From positions 1-42,094 of the forward strand of contig RECN01000086.1 in the NCBI GenBank assembly GCA_007694005.1: DNA of 42,094 nt, given 5' to 3'. The DNA comes from Spirochaetaceae bacterium. GTDB taxonomy: Bacteria; Spirochaetota; Spirochaetia; DSM-27196; SKKC01. The notes beneath the pieces are model-generated. The model was given only the letters and a program-made list of their open reading frames with translations, made no database searches and had not been told where the DNA came from. Positions 14,237 to 23,500 of this stretch are shown here, piece after piece; position 1 is the first letter of the stretch; each line of letters starts with the position of its first letter. Both the position numbers and the translations under genes were made by a program.

Positions 14237-15006
14237 GCGATCTCCTGCGAGTCGAATATAGGCCCTTCCGTACACACGCGTGCGTAGCCGTTGCCTCCAT
14301 GCACCGGAATCACACAGCCCATGCACGCGCCAACGGCACAGCCCATAGTCTGCTCTATACTGACCCAGCATTTCCGTGATGTCTGTTCGGCGTGGACTGC
14401 AAGTGCCTGAAGCATGGGCATGGGACCGCAGGCAAAATACTCGACATTCATGTCGTTACCGTCTGCTTCGAAGCTGTGCAGGGCGTCGATTGAGGTGCCG
14501 TGAAATCCCCGGCTTCCATCATCGGTGGCGATGATTGTGTCAATACGCTCGAAAAGCGGCAGATCGGGTATGAGCGTGGAGTCGCGCGCACCGAGGATCA
14601 GGACGGGATTCGTGTCGCGGGAAAGCAGCGATGTCGCAAGAAAGAACATGGGACCCATGCCGATTCCACCGGCGAGCAGGACCGGCCTCGCGCTGCCCGT
14701 CGGCTCAGGAAAAGCCTTGCCAAGCGGAGCAAGAATATCGAGACTTTCCCCGGGACGGCAGGCCGCCAGATGACTGGTCACGCTTCCACGCCTTTCGTAG
14801 ACGATTTCGATCTGCGACAGAAGCGGGTCGTAGTCGCTGACGGCAAAAGGACGTCGGAGCAGCGCACCTGTGCCAGGCGGCGGCTGTATGGTGAGAAACT
14901 GCCCCGGCAGCGGTGGTGCGAACTGGGGTGGCCAGCCGAGCTTCATGACGTGGTATCGCTCGCAAATGGGAGCATTGTGGACAATAGGGGTCGAAAAGTG
15001 TTCCAT
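14227..15006 (-). CDS. pyrK: Dihydroorotate dehydrogenase B, electron-transfer subunit
   Basis: This 259-aa FAD and [2Fe-2S] protein carries electrons from PyrD to NAD+. It has an FAD-binding barrel with LRRPFAVSDYD near residue 50, a nucleotide-binding domain with LLAGGIGMGPMFFLA near 110, and a C-terminal cluster-binding region with cysteines in EQTMGCAVGACMGCVIPV and YARVCTEGP. It is the first gene of a pyrK-pyrD pair. ATG 15006 fits family length; in-frame codons upstream to 15078 overlap the probable promoter of the divergent regulator gene. Confidence 0.94.
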   Translation of the reverse strand: MEHFSTPIVHNAPICERYHVMKLGWPPQFAPPLPGQFLTIQPPPGTGALLRRPFAVSDYDPLLSQIEIVYERRGSVTSHLAACRPGESLDILAPLGKAFPEPTGSARPVLLAGGIGMGPMFFLATSLLSRDTNPVLILGARDSTLIPDLPLFERIDTIIATDDGSRGFHGTSIDALHSFEADGNDMNVEYFACGPMPMLQALAVHAEQTSRKCWVSIEQTMGCAVGACMGCVIPVHGGNGYARVCTEGPIFDSQEIAWT

Positions 15007-15110
15007 AGCGTGCGTGTTCCTGTCCGGCGATGGTAGTCCGAAGCGCTTGCGGCTGTAAATATCTCGTCCTATACTCAAGGTCAGGTAAGTCGATAAAGGA
15101 TTATCAAAAC

Positions 15111-16769
15111 GTGTCTTCTGAAAATCGTGGTGAACGTCTTAAGAACAGAATGCGGATACTGACCGAGAAATTCGTCGCGCAGTTGCCCGAACGTCTCGAT
15201 GAGCTTCGGCTTCTGATCGACGGTGTGCTCTACCATCCTCTTGACGAGGACGGCCGGTTCAAAGCGAGGATGTCGGCGCACAAAATTGCGGGTGCCGCCG
15301 GTACATTCGGCTTCGAAGCTCTGGGTACTGTGTGCAGAGCCGTAGAAAGTTCGATCGATCGCTTCGAGGCAGAACGAGCAGGTGACAGCATGCGCGACGA
15401 ACTGGAAGCCTTGAAGGGGCATCTGTACCGTCTGTCCGCTGAGCATCTTGAGCTTGATGCGCTCGAAAATCTTGAGGAAGTACCAAAGTCAGCTGAGGCA
15501 GATCCCGTGTCGTCGGAGGTTCTTCAGGAACGTATCCTCGTTCTCGGGAACGCCGAGAGCGACTCGGACGATCTGCTTGAGCAGCTCCGTCACTTCGGCT
15601 TACAGGCATCGTATCTCGAGTCTTTAACTGAGCTGGAAAACGAGCTCAATCCGTCGGAGTTGATTATTCTCTGTGCCGACATACAGGCGATGATGCCTGA
15701 CTTTGCCGGTATCAGCCTGTCTGATCTGGTCGAAAAGCAGAACGGGCGTTTTGCCTGGGTGGCGGTGTCTCGAATCGATGACTTCCCGCTGCGACTCGCA
15801 GCCGTCCGGCACGGCGCCTCGGAGTTTTTTACGTATCCGGTGGATGTTCCCCAGTTACTCGATAAAGTCAGAGAAATCGCCGGATCGCTCAGGCCTGAGC
15901 CTATTCATGTACTTATTGTAGATGATGACATTGACCAGGTTTCAGCCACGGCATATACGCTTCAACAGGCTGGAATGATCACGTCCGTCGCATCCGACCC
16001 GCGTCAGGTGTTTGCTATCATGGTGGAGTCCAAACCGGAGCTCGTGATAACGGACATGTACATGCCCGAGTGTAACGGGATCGAGCTCTCCAGACTTATT
16101 CGGCAACAGGAAGCATTCGTAGGAATACCGATTATTTTTCTGTCGGTCGAAGAAGACAGTAACCGCCACATAGACGCAATGAGCGAAGGTGGTGACGATT
16201 TTCTCGTCAAGCCGGTCCGACCCGAATACCTGATCGCCAAGGTTCGAATGCGGGCTCAACGCGCGCGTGACATGCGGTTTTTCATGGAACACGATTCGCT
16301 GACCGGTTTACTCAATCACTCCCATCTCAAGCAACGGCTTGAAGAAGAGCTTCTGCGAGCGTCACGGATCGGTAACGAGCTCTCGTTTGCCATGATAGAT
16401 ATCGATCGCTTCAAGTCCGTGAACGATACATACGGACACCTTACCGGTGACAGGGTACTTAAGAGTCTCAGCCGCATGCTGCAGGATCGCCTGCGAAAGA
16501 CCGACACGATCGGTCGGTACGGCGGTGAAGAGTTCGGGGTGATCCTCTTTAACGCATCGCTCGATGTAGCGACAAAAATCATGGATGATTTGCGGGAAGC
16601 TTTCTCACAGATTGTTCACCATTCGGCAAACGGAGACTTTCAGGTCACGTTCAGTTGTGGTCTATCCGGCTACCCCGAGCTTGAAGATGCGAAACTCATA
16701 GGTGATACTGCTGATAAGGCTCTGTACAGGGCAAAAGAGACCGGTCGCAATAAAGTGGTGAGAGCCTAG
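15111..16769 (+). CDS. HPt-REC-REC-GGDEF signalling protein (diguanylate cyclase)
   Basis: This 552-aa protein has four modules. An HPt domain (about 1-110) carries the phospho-histidine motif SAHKIAGAAG. A degenerate receiver follows (about 135-260; the conserved lysine position reads FTYPVD). A full receiver comes next (about 265-385; VLIVDDD, phospho-aspartate in ITDMYMPE, lysine in LVKPVRPE). The GGDEF domain (about 395-552) has active site RYGGEEF, and an RKTD I-site five residues before it allows product inhibition. It should make cyclic di-GMP when phosphorylated. GTG 15111 is preceded by AAGGA; the segment before it is not domain-like. There is no membrane segment. Confidence 0.88.
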   Translation: MSSENRGERLKNRMRILTEKFVAQLPERLDELRLLIDGVLYHPLDEDGRFKARMSAHKIAGAAGTFGFEALGTVCRAVESSIDRFEAERAGDSMRDELEALKGHLYRLSAEHLELDALENLEEVPKSAEADPVSSEVLQERILVLGNAESDSDDLLEQLRHFGLQASYLESLTELENELNPSELIILCADIQAMMPDFAGISLSDLVEKQNGRFAWVAVSRIDDFPLRLAAVRHGASEFFTYPVDVPQLLDKVREIAGSLRPEPIHVLIVDDDIDQVSATAYTLQQAGMITSVASDPRQVFAIMVESKPELVITDMYMPECNGIELSRLIRQQEAFVGIPIIFLSVEEDSNRHIDAMSEGGDDFLVKPVRPEYLIAKVRMRAQRARDMRFFMEHDSLTGLLNHSHLKQRLEEELLRASRIGNELSFAMIDIDRFKSVNDTYGHLTGDRVLKSLSRMLQDRLRKTDTIGRYGGEEFGVILFNASLDVATKIMDDLREAFSQIVHHSANGDFQVTFSCGLSGYPELEDAKLIGDTADKALYRAKETGRNKVVRA

Positions 16770-16798
16770 CTAATTCTTCTACAGGAGTACAACATCGC

Positions 16799-17569
16799 AT
16801 GAAACCAAGAATCGACGCCGCACTACAGTACGTTTCCGGTATTGTGTCGCAGTGGCAGGCTGCCCAGTCACTGACGGTCATTGAAAATGAGATGGAGATA
16901 GACGACCCGTATTTCTACTTGAGCTTCGACGTGTTTCTCGATGGCGACATTCCCGCTTATGCCGAGCGCGAAGAAGCGTTTAGCGATTGTGCCGCTTTTG
17001 AGGCTACGAGACTGGGTACGAAGGACAGATTCCTGTTCGATAATCTACCGGTGCGACTTGAGTACAAGAAGACAGACCGTATCGAGACACTTCTCGGGAC
17101 CGGCATGAACGCTTCCTTCGTAGCGTCGAGGGACAACGGAACGTATCTGTTCTATCGAATCATGAATGGCACCGTGCTGTTCGATAAGCCGGACTGGTTG
17201 AACAGCGTGCGGCCGAGGCTCAGATCCCTGCCGGATGAGTTCTGGAACGCTCTGCACGCAGGCTACGTGTCGAAAAGCGAACACGACCTGTCGGACCTCT
17301 CAGCTGCTCAGATCCGTGGTGACGAGCTGTTCTTTTTTCTTGCTCTTGCGGCATTTCTGAAGGACGCCATGAGCGCTGTGTTCGCAGAAAACCGCGAGTT
17401 TGAACCACCACCGCGGTTCGTGTGGGAAACACTGAAGACACTCCCCTCATTGCCGGAACAGTTCATTACCTTTTTCTCGAACCTGTACCGGATCCGGGAC
17501 AAAAAAGACATGGCTCGAACGAGGGAAATCGCCGAACTCGTTGCCCGTTCACTCGTGCACCTGACCTGA
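16799..17569 (+). CDS. Uncharacterised protein, 256 aa
   Basis: I do not recognise this family. It is soluble and acidic. The N-terminal half has alternating strands with carboxylates (YFYLSFDVFLDGDIP near residue 38 and LPVRLEYKKTDRIETL near 82), an arrangement faintly like the metal site of a nucleotidyltransferase. The GS motif of that fold is missing, so this is only a hint. The C-terminal half is helical (LSAAQIRGDELFFFLALAAFLKDAMS). AGGAG lies 11 nt before the ATG, a long spacing. It follows the GGDEF gene by 29 nt on the same strand and may share its transcript. Confidence 0.6.
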   Translation: MKPRIDAALQYVSGIVSQWQAAQSLTVIENEMEIDDPYFYLSFDVFLDGDIPAYAEREEAFSDCAAFEATRLGTKDRFLFDNLPVRLEYKKTDRIETLLGTGMNASFVASRDNGTYLFYRIMNGTVLFDKPDWLNSVRPRLRSLPDEFWNALHAGYVSKSEHDLSDLSAAQIRGDELFFFLALAAFLKDAMSAVFAENREFEPPPRFVWETLKTLPSLPEQFITFFSNLYRIRDKKDMARTREIAELVARSLVHLT

Positions 17570-17603
17570 GACGCTAAACCGGACGTCTCGGGTACCGGGC
17601 TTG

Positions 17604-18017
17604 TCAGATCGAGTAGGTGAGCTGTTGACCGTGCCTGGCCTGCTCGAGAGCCATATGATCCAGAGACATTTCCAGTTTTTCATGGAGCATCGCAGACATG
17701 TCATCCCAGAAAAACGAGAGCGTGTCGGCGCATGCGGTGTCTGGAGTGACCTCAAGCTTTCCTTCGAGATTCTGAAGAATCTCGAGAACGCTAATCTGGC
17801 TCGGATTTTTCGCCAGAGCGTACCCGCCGTGGGCACCTCGAAAACTCTCAACAAGTCCTGCTTTCTTGAGCGTCACGAGGATCTGTTCAAGATAGTGCTG
17901 AGGGATGCTGTGAGGTTTCGCAATCGCCTTGATCTGCGTAGAGCCCTGCTGCCATCGATGAGCAAGTTCTACCATCGCCGTAAGACCGTATACACCTTTT
18001 GCCGAGACACTGAACAT
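17604..18017 (-). CDS. Rrf2-family transcriptional regulator
   Basis: This 137-aa winged-helix repressor begins MFSVSAKGVYGLTAMVELA and has the family segments IPQHYLEQILVTLKKAGLVES and RGAHGGYALAK. Only one cysteine (TPDTACAD) lies where IscR-type members carry three, so Fe-S sensing as in IscR is doubtful; a CymR-like or other signal is possible. AAGGAG lies correctly before ATG 18017. Its promoter overlaps a palindrome, and a 13-nt stretch there resembles one upstream of the suf operon (28665-28677), so it may control Fe-S assembly as well as itself. Confidence 0.88.
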   Translation of the reverse strand: MFSVSAKGVYGLTAMVELAHRWQQGSTQIKAIAKPHSIPQHYLEQILVTLKKAGLVESFRGAHGGYALAKNPSQISVLEILQNLEGKLEVTPDTACADTLSFFWDDMSAMLHEKLEMSLDHMALEQARHGQQLTYSI

Positions 18018-18078
18018 CAGGGTTACTCCTTGTTGTGGCTTGCTGCCTGACCTGCGCGCAATAATCTTATGTTGATGC

Positions 18079-18110
18079 GTATAGTACACATGTACACGCC
18101 GCAAAGTCAA
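18079..18110 (-). promoter_or_regulatory. rrf2 promoter with overlapping palindrome
   Basis: On the minus strand: TTGACT (18110-18105), an 18-nt spacer, TACTAT (18086-18081). The inverted repeat GTACA-TG-TGTAC (18095-18084) overlaps the -10 and is a likely autoregulatory operator. The extended match ATGTGTACTATAC (18091-18079) resembles a suf upstream sequence. Confidence 0.6.
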
Positions 18111-18161
18111 GGCTTGTAATTAGCTGATGTAAGGTATTGTCCGGAAAAAAATCCAAGGTTG

Positions 18162-19577
18162 TTATACGTGTGCGCTGAAAGCTTCGGAAACGTGCACAGT
18201 TGTCCAGTCCGAGAGACTGCCGAAACCCGGCAGACACGCGAGCTCAGGATACCGCATGGAGTCTCCCAGGGCGATTTTCACGGCCATTTTGTTGCCATAT
18301 ACGCGTTCCAGGGCCCTGATCTCTGCGGCGCACTCAGCTTCGGTCTGAGGGTAACCGGCACAGACATCACATCCCGCGCATCCTTCAGAGCTGGCCCCGA
18401 ACGCCTTCAGTATTGATTCTCGCCGGCAACTGTTCCCGTGGATGAGTCCTTGCAGCCTCGCATCGTCCTGGTCTGCGGATGTTCTTTTGCATGATCTGAC
18501 GGGAACGAACAGAACAGCCGAGGCTGCCTGCTTGTCTCGTCCCGCACGCCCTGCTTCCTGTACATAGGCTTCGATTGTTGCCGGTGGACGCGTGTGTATC
18601 ACTGTGCGCACATTTTTTTTGTCTACGCCCATACCGTAGGCACATGTAGCGCAGAGTACCGCGCTTTCGGCATCAAAAAACCACTGCTCGGTCGCTGCCC
18701 GTTGTGAAACCGGTAAACCGGCGTGGTAATACCTGACATCCTTGATGCCTGTGTGTGAGCATAGATGTCGTGCTATACGCTCGGTCTCGCTTCGTGTCCG
18801 ACAGAACACAATCGCGGGAAGCTGAAATGCATCTCCGGGTTTATGGACACGCGCATAATCAGGCTGGGGACACACCGAGGCCGTCTGAAAACCTCGTTCA
18901 AGGCTGCGAAGGACACTGCTCACCGGTATGACCGTATACCGGAGTTCGGGTCGATCCGGGTGTGCGACGATGCGATGAGCCCTGTGCCCGAGAAAGAGGA
19001 TCTCGTTGAGACCGGCGAGGGTGGTTTCCGAGGCAGTTGCCGTAAAGGCTACAACGACGGGTACGGACTCAAGGTGTTCGCCGAGGTTCAGATACGACTC
19101 ACGGAAACTCTGTCCCCATTCAATCACACAGTGAGCCTCATCCACTACGGCGAGACCGAAGCCGCAGCGCTGTACAGCCGTGCGTCCGAACGAACTGTCG
19201 AGAACCTCAGGACTCGCGAGTACGGCGTCGAGCTCCTGCTGCCGGCACTTCTGTACGATAGCCTCGCGCTCTGCACCGGTCTGACCCGCCCGAAATACCG
19301 CAACCGTCAGACCGGCTTCCCGCATTCGCCGTTCCTGATCGCTGATCAGGGAAAGGAGCGGATATACGATCAGGGTCGGAGCATCGAGGATCGCGGCCGG
19401 GAGCTGAAAACACAGGCTTTTTCCACCGCCGGTCGGAAGGACCGCGACCAGATTACGCGCATGGTCCTCAGTACCTCTGCATGCGTCGAGTATGGTTCCC
19501 GCGACGAGACGCTGGTAAGGGTACAGGACACTCGTACCGAACCTGCTGCGTGCTTCTTCAAGCAGGTAGTCATTCAT
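18162..19577 (-). CDS. recQ: RecQ-type ATP-dependent DNA helicase, short form
   Basis: This 471-aa superfamily 2 helicase acts in recombination and fork repair. Walker A is LPTGGGKSLCFQLP near residue 47 and Walker B is VVDEAH. The aromatic-rich loop CVIEWGQSFRESYLNLG is present, as are motif III FTATAS and motif VI QEAGRAGRD. Zinc cysteines follow (CRRESILKAFG, EGCAGCDVC). The winged-helix part of RQC and the HRDC domain are missing, making it much shorter than classical RecQ of about 600 aa. TATAGA ends 5 nt before the ATG, so the message may be leaderless. It is divergent from the amylosucrase gene. Confidence 0.9.
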   Translation of the reverse strand: MNDYLLEEARSRFGTSVLYPYQRLVAGTILDACRGTEDHARNLVAVLPTGGGKSLCFQLPAAILDAPTLIVYPLLSLISDQERRMREAGLTVAVFRAGQTGAEREAIVQKCRQQELDAVLASPEVLDSSFGRTAVQRCGFGLAVVDEAHCVIEWGQSFRESYLNLGEHLESVPVVVAFTATASETTLAGLNEILFLGHRAHRIVAHPDRPELRYTVIPVSSVLRSLERGFQTASVCPQPDYARVHKPGDAFQLPAIVFCRTRSETERIARHLCSHTGIKDVRYYHAGLPVSQRAATEQWFFDAESAVLCATCAYGMGVDKKNVRTVIHTRPPATIEAYVQEAGRAGRDKQAASAVLFVPVRSCKRTSADQDDARLQGLIHGNSCRRESILKAFGASSEGCAGCDVCAGYPQTEAECAAEIRALERVYGNKMAVKIALGDSMRYPELACLPGFGSLSDWTTVHVSEAFSAHV

Positions 19578-19609
19578 GACCTTCTATACGCGCAGGAGTG
19601 TTGATTTGA

Positions 19610-19638
19610 TTGCGATTTAAAAAACTGACCGATATAAT
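19610..19638 (+). promoter_or_regulatory. Promoter of the amylosucrase-pepD unit
   Basis: TTGCGA (19610-19615), a 17-nt spacer and a perfect TATAAT (19633-19638). Transcription would start near 19645, past the ATG at 19641 and only a few bases before the ATG at 19650. Confidence 0.65.
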
Positions 19639-19649
19639 CCATGCACACC

Positions 19650-21605
19650 ATGGATGCACAACCGGATCTGTACTGGTCACGTATATACGAACGCCTTGCC
19701 CTGCGACTTGATACCGGCAGTCTCGCCTGGCAGAGCTTCCTTGAGCGTCTTAAAACGCACTTTACCGATCTTCTCTCGGTGTTTTTAACGCTCTATGGAG
19801 ATCGTCCGGATGCATTATGGGAACTCGAAGAACTCATAGTCGTATGCTTTGATGCGTTCCAGCGAAGTTATACCGAGTCGTCATCAGTCGATCACGGATA
19901 TCAGCAACCGTGGTATCTCGAAAAATCAGTTGTTGGTGCCATGTGCTACACCGAGCGCTTCGCGGGAAGCATCCCCGGAATCGTAGACAGGCTCCCGTAC
20001 CTCGATGATCTTGGAATACGGTATCTGCATCTCATGCCCCCCTTTTTGTGCCCCGAAAAACGGAATGACGGCGGCTACGCAGTGTCGAGTTATCGGGAAC
20101 TCAAACCTGGTATCGGACGTATCGATGACATACGGACACTCGCGAACAGAATGCACGATCTCGGTATGAAACTCGTTCTCGATTTCGTTTTCAACCACAC
20201 CTCCGACGAACACGAATGGGCCAGAAGAGCGCTCTCCGGTGACCCTCGATACAGCGAACACTACTTCTTTTATCCGGACCGGAGGCAACCGGACCGCTAT
20301 GACCGGAGTCTCCGTGAGATTTTTCCGGAAGGGAAGCGGGGAAGTTTTGTGTATCACGAAGAATCCGGTCAGTGGGTGTGGAGCACATTCAACCCCTATC
20401 AGTGGGACCTGAACTACCGTAATCCGGTGGTGTTCCGGGACATGGTAGGCGAAATGCTTTTTCTTGCAAACCTTGGAACAGACGTGCTGAGGCTCGATGC
20501 ACTCGCATTTACCTGGAAGGAAGACGATACCTCCTGCGAAAATCTTCCCCGTGTCCACACGCTGATCCGGGCTTTCAAGACTGCTGCACGCATCGCGGCA
20601 CCGTGGCTGGAGTTCAAGAGTGAGGCAATCGTGCATCCCGACGACGTTGTGAAGTATGTGGATGTGCGGGAGTGCGCCCTCTCGTACAACCCGCTCTTTA
20701 TGGCACTGTCGTGGGAATCGGTCGCCACGCAGAACAGCGACCTGCTTCTCAGGAGTCTTCAGAGCCGGTACCGTCTCCCGAAAGATTGCGCGTGGGTGAA
20801 CTATGTCCGCAGCCACGACGATATAGGCTGGACATTCGCCGATGAGGACGCAGACGGGCTCGGTCTGCACGCGCAGGATCATCGGTCTTATCTCAACCAT
20901 TTCTACACAGACCGAATACCCGGAAGTTTCGCGTCCGGGCTTCCGTTTCAGCTCAATCCCCAGACCGGAGACTGCCGCGTCTGCGGCACGACAGCCTCAC
21001 TTGCGGGGGTAGAAAAAGCTCTCAAAAGCAACGACGCCAGGCTTCTTCGCGATGGTGTACAGCGGATCCTACTGCTTCACTCGATGATGTTTTCCGCGGG
21101 GGGTATTCCGCTCCTGTATCTCGGCGACGAGTACGGGCAGCTGAACGATTACGGATTTATGGATAGCACGAACACCGCAGATGACTCGAGATGGGTCCAT
21201 CGACCGTATTTCGACTGGGAAACGGCGACTCACCTGTCTGAGCATGCGACTCAGGAAAACTGGAACGCAGTTCTGTTTCAGGGAGTTCGCCGTTTGATAC
21301 AGATCCGTTCAAGTGAGATGTTTCCCGACGACGCCGCTTCGGATTTTCTTGATATAGGTGACCCTCGAGCTCTGGCTATCCTGCGTTCCGGTACAGACGC
21401 GGTGTTCTGTGGCGTTTTTAATCTGTCTGTCGATACCATCGAGGTCCAGCTGCCGGAGATTCTCTCGGGGCTGGATGACATACACGATGCGTGGACTGGA
21501 CGGAACCGGCCATTCACGCGTACATGCACCCTTGGATCGCTCGATTTCTTTCTGTTTACAGCGGCCTCTCCCCGCGACGAAACAATACAACCTGGTATAG
21601 GATGA
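19650..21605 (+). CDS. Amylosucrase (GH13 subfamily 4)
   Basis: This 651-aa glucansucrase makes alpha-1,4-glucan from sucrose, releasing fructose. Its catalytic triad is D283 (LRLDALAFTWK), E325 (EFKSEAIVHP) and D390 (YVRSHDDIGW). The spacing and surrounding sequence (TSCENLPRVHTLIRAF, SFASGLPFQLNPQTGDCRV) are those of amylosucrases, not sucrose phosphorylase. An N-terminal helical domain (1-90) precedes the barrel, and the C-terminal beta domain starts near 570. It has no signal peptide and is presumably cytosolic. I choose ATG 19650 over 19641 because of the promoter position. pepD follows after 4 nt. A general sucrose-hydrolase activity is also possible. Confidence 0.9.
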   Translation: MDAQPDLYWSRIYERLALRLDTGSLAWQSFLERLKTHFTDLLSVFLTLYGDRPDALWELEELIVVCFDAFQRSYTESSSVDHGYQQPWYLEKSVVGAMCYTERFAGSIPGIVDRLPYLDDLGIRYLHLMPPFLCPEKRNDGGYAVSSYRELKPGIGRIDDIRTLANRMHDLGMKLVLDFVFNHTSDEHEWARRALSGDPRYSEHYFFYPDRRQPDRYDRSLREIFPEGKRGSFVYHEESGQWVWSTFNPYQWDLNYRNPVVFRDMVGEMLFLANLGTDVLRLDALAFTWKEDDTSCENLPRVHTLIRAFKTAARIAAPWLEFKSEAIVHPDDVVKYVDVRECALSYNPLFMALSWESVATQNSDLLLRSLQSRYRLPKDCAWVNYVRSHDDIGWTFADEDADGLGLHAQDHRSYLNHFYTDRIPGSFASGLPFQLNPQTGDCRVCGTTASLAGVEKALKSNDARLLRDGVQRILLLHSMMFSAGGIPLLYLGDEYGQLNDYGFMDSTNTADDSRWVHRPYFDWETATHLSEHATQENWNAVLFQGVRRLIQIRSSEMFPDDAASDFLDIGDPRALAILRSGTDAVFCGVFNLSVDTIEVQLPEILSGLDDIHDAWTGRNRPFTRTCTLGSLDFFLFTAASPRDETIQPGIG

Positions 21606-21609
21606 GCAC

Positions 21610-23082
21610 ATGACGGATACCGTATATACCGCTATCGGGGAGCAGGTCAGTCCCGCTACCCTGCGTGCATTTGAGTTTTTTGGTGAGCTTTCCGGAATTC
21701 CACGCCCCTCCAGAAAAGAGGCGAAAGTCCGGGATTGGCTTCAGACGCTTGCTGAACGGTACAAGTGGGAGAGTCGATCCGATACAGAAGGAAATGTCGT
21801 ACTGTACGTGCCAGCGAGTCCGGGACGAGAGCAGGAACCTGTAATCATCCTGCAGGGACACCAGGATATGGTCTGTGAAAAACTTCCTGATTCGCCCCAC
21901 GATTTCGATCGTGATCCCATAGAGCTGACCGTCGCGTATGATTGGCTTACGGCAAAGGGAACGACGCTTGGAGCGGACAACGGCATAGCCATTGCGCTTG
22001 CCATCGCGCTCGCAACCGATCCCGGGTTGACTCACCCACGACTTGAGCTCCTGTTCACCGTCGACGAGGAGACAGGTCTTACCGGAGCATCCAGGCTTGA
22101 TCCCTCGCTTCTGCAGGGACGGTCCCTGATCAACATCGACAGCGAGGACGAGGGGGTCCTGACGGTCGGGTGTGCAGGTGGTACCGACACCGGTATCAGC
22201 ATCGATCTCTCGAGAGCCGGGCAGTCGGGTGGTGCGTGTTTCAGGCTGTCGGTGGGAGGTCTGCGCGGAGGACACTCCGGGGTCGACATTCACCTCAAAC
22301 GGGCAAACGCGAACGTCGTTCTCGCGCACGCGCTTCGTAAGGTAGCCGACGCATACGGAATACGGCTCCTCAGTGTACACGGAGGAAGCGCACACAACGC
22401 AATTCCCCGTGACGCTCACGCGGTTTTTGAGGGGGAGATAGCGCTCGGTGCTCTCGAATCAATAGTACGCGAACTGAACGAAACCTTCAGAAAGCAGTAT
22501 GGGTCGTGGGAGCCAAACGGGATCATCAGCGTTTCGCCAGCAGATTGCGGTGGCGGTAGCGCTGACGGTAAAAGCACGAACGCGCTCATTGATCTTCTGT
22601 GCGGGTTACCTCACGGGATAGTCGGTATGAGTCCCGATATCCCGGGACTCGTTGAAACCAGCGTCAACCTGGCAACAATCAAGACTGACGGTGACAAAGT
22701 CGAAATAGGGCTGAGCCAGCGAGGGAGCGTTCAACAGGAAATGTCTGTACTCAACCGCCGCATACACGCGATCGGCAGACTCGCCGGCGCGAAGGCCGTC
22801 GACCGGAACAGTTATCCCGGCTGGAAGCCCGATCTTGAAAGTCCTCTGCTTGCGCACTGCCGCGCGGTGTATCAGAAAACCTTCGGGCATGAGCCGGTAG
22901 TAGAAGCAATACACGCTGGTCTGGAATGTGGCGTCATCGGGGCCAAGTTCAAGGATATGGACATGATCAGTCTTGGCCCCAGCATCGAGAGCCCTCATTC
23001 ACCGGATGAGCGGCTTCACATAAGATCTGTGGAGAACGTTTACCGCTTTCTCAGTGCAGTGCTGCAATCAACCCCTCTTTGA
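21610..23082 (+). CDS. pepD: Aminoacyl-histidine dipeptidase (Xaa-His dipeptidase, M20)
   Basis: This 490-aa zinc peptidase cleaves Xaa-His and related dipeptides. M20 metal and catalytic motifs appear in order: LQGHQDMVCEK near residue 81, LGADNGIAIAL near 119 (bridging aspartate), FTVDEETGLTGA near 147 (catalytic and metal glutamates), NIDSEDEG near 174, and HSPDERLHI near 462 with the last metal histidine. A lid domain (GGHSGVDIHLKRANAN) lies between. Length is normal for PepD. AGGATGAG just before the ATG overlaps the end of the amylosucrase gene and may serve as the ribosome-binding site, so the two are likely co-translated. Confidence 0.93.
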   Translation: MTDTVYTAIGEQVSPATLRAFEFFGELSGIPRPSRKEAKVRDWLQTLAERYKWESRSDTEGNVVLYVPASPGREQEPVIILQGHQDMVCEKLPDSPHDFDRDPIELTVAYDWLTAKGTTLGADNGIAIALAIALATDPGLTHPRLELLFTVDEETGLTGASRLDPSLLQGRSLINIDSEDEGVLTVGCAGGTDTGISIDLSRAGQSGGACFRLSVGGLRGGHSGVDIHLKRANANVVLAHALRKVADAYGIRLLSVHGGSAHNAIPRDAHAVFEGEIALGALESIVRELNETFRKQYGSWEPNGIISVSPADCGGGSADGKSTNALIDLLCGLPHGIVGMSPDIPGLVETSVNLATIKTDGDKVEIGLSQRGSVQQEMSVLNRRIHAIGRLAGAKAVDRNSYPGWKPDLESPLLAHCRAVYQKTFGHEPVVEAIHAGLECGVIGAKFKDMDMISLGPSIESPHSPDERLHIRSVENVYRFLSAVLQSTPL

Positions 23083-23115
23083 AGTAACGGGCAGAACGTA
23101 TATAAAGGAAGATCC

Positions 23116-23481
23116 ATGGCGAAGAAGATTCTTGTTGTTGATGACTCAGCGGCGATACGACAAAGCGTGACCTACACACTCGATCAGGCAGGGTACGAGA
23201 CGATGACCGCCGAGGATGGCAAGGATGGTCTCGGTAAGCTCGCAGACGGACCGTTTGATCTGATTCTCACCGACGTGAATATGCCGAATATGGATGGTAT
23301 ATCGCTTGTCAGGGAAGTCCGCGCAAAAGACGACTACAAGTTCACCCCCATCGTGGTTCTGACGACCGAGAGTCAGGGTTCAAAGATGGATGAAGGCAAG
23401 GCTGCCGGCGCAACCGGTTGGATTGTAAAGCCTTTTGACGCGGAAAAACTTCTCGGCGTGGTCAAGAAACTGATCGGATAG
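23116..23481 (+). CDS. CheY-like single-domain response regulator
   Basis: This 121-aa receiver domain has all active residues: D9 and D10 (LVVDDS), phospho-acceptor D53 (LTDVNMPNMDG), the threonine in VLTTES and K105 (IVKPFDAEKL). The wording closely follows chemotaxis CheY proteins that accompany the main che cluster, so control of flagellar motor or chemotaxis is likely, but no che or motility gene is in the window. AAGGA lies just before the ATG. It is followed by an orphan gene after 19 nt. Confidence 0.88.
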   Translation: MAKKILVVDDSAAIRQSVTYTLDQAGYETMTAEDGKDGLGKLADGPFDLILTDVNMPNMDGISLVREVRAKDDYKFTPIVVLTTESQGSKMDEGKAAGATGWIVKPFDAEKLLGVVKKLIG

Positions 23482-23500
23482 GGACACATAAGGTAGACTG

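Noticed and set aside
17568-17589. GAGACG/CGTCTC stem after the unknown gene at 17569 as a terminator
   Set aside because: Only six pairs with a 10-nt loop and no T-run; too weak to call.
19926-20900. 324-codon antisense frame inside the amylosucrase gene
   Set aside because: It lies opposite the strongly conserved catalytic barrel and is not protein-like.
21556-22419. 287-codon antisense frame over pepD
   Set aside because: It is a shadow of conserved M20 peptidase motifs, and its start lies inside the gene.
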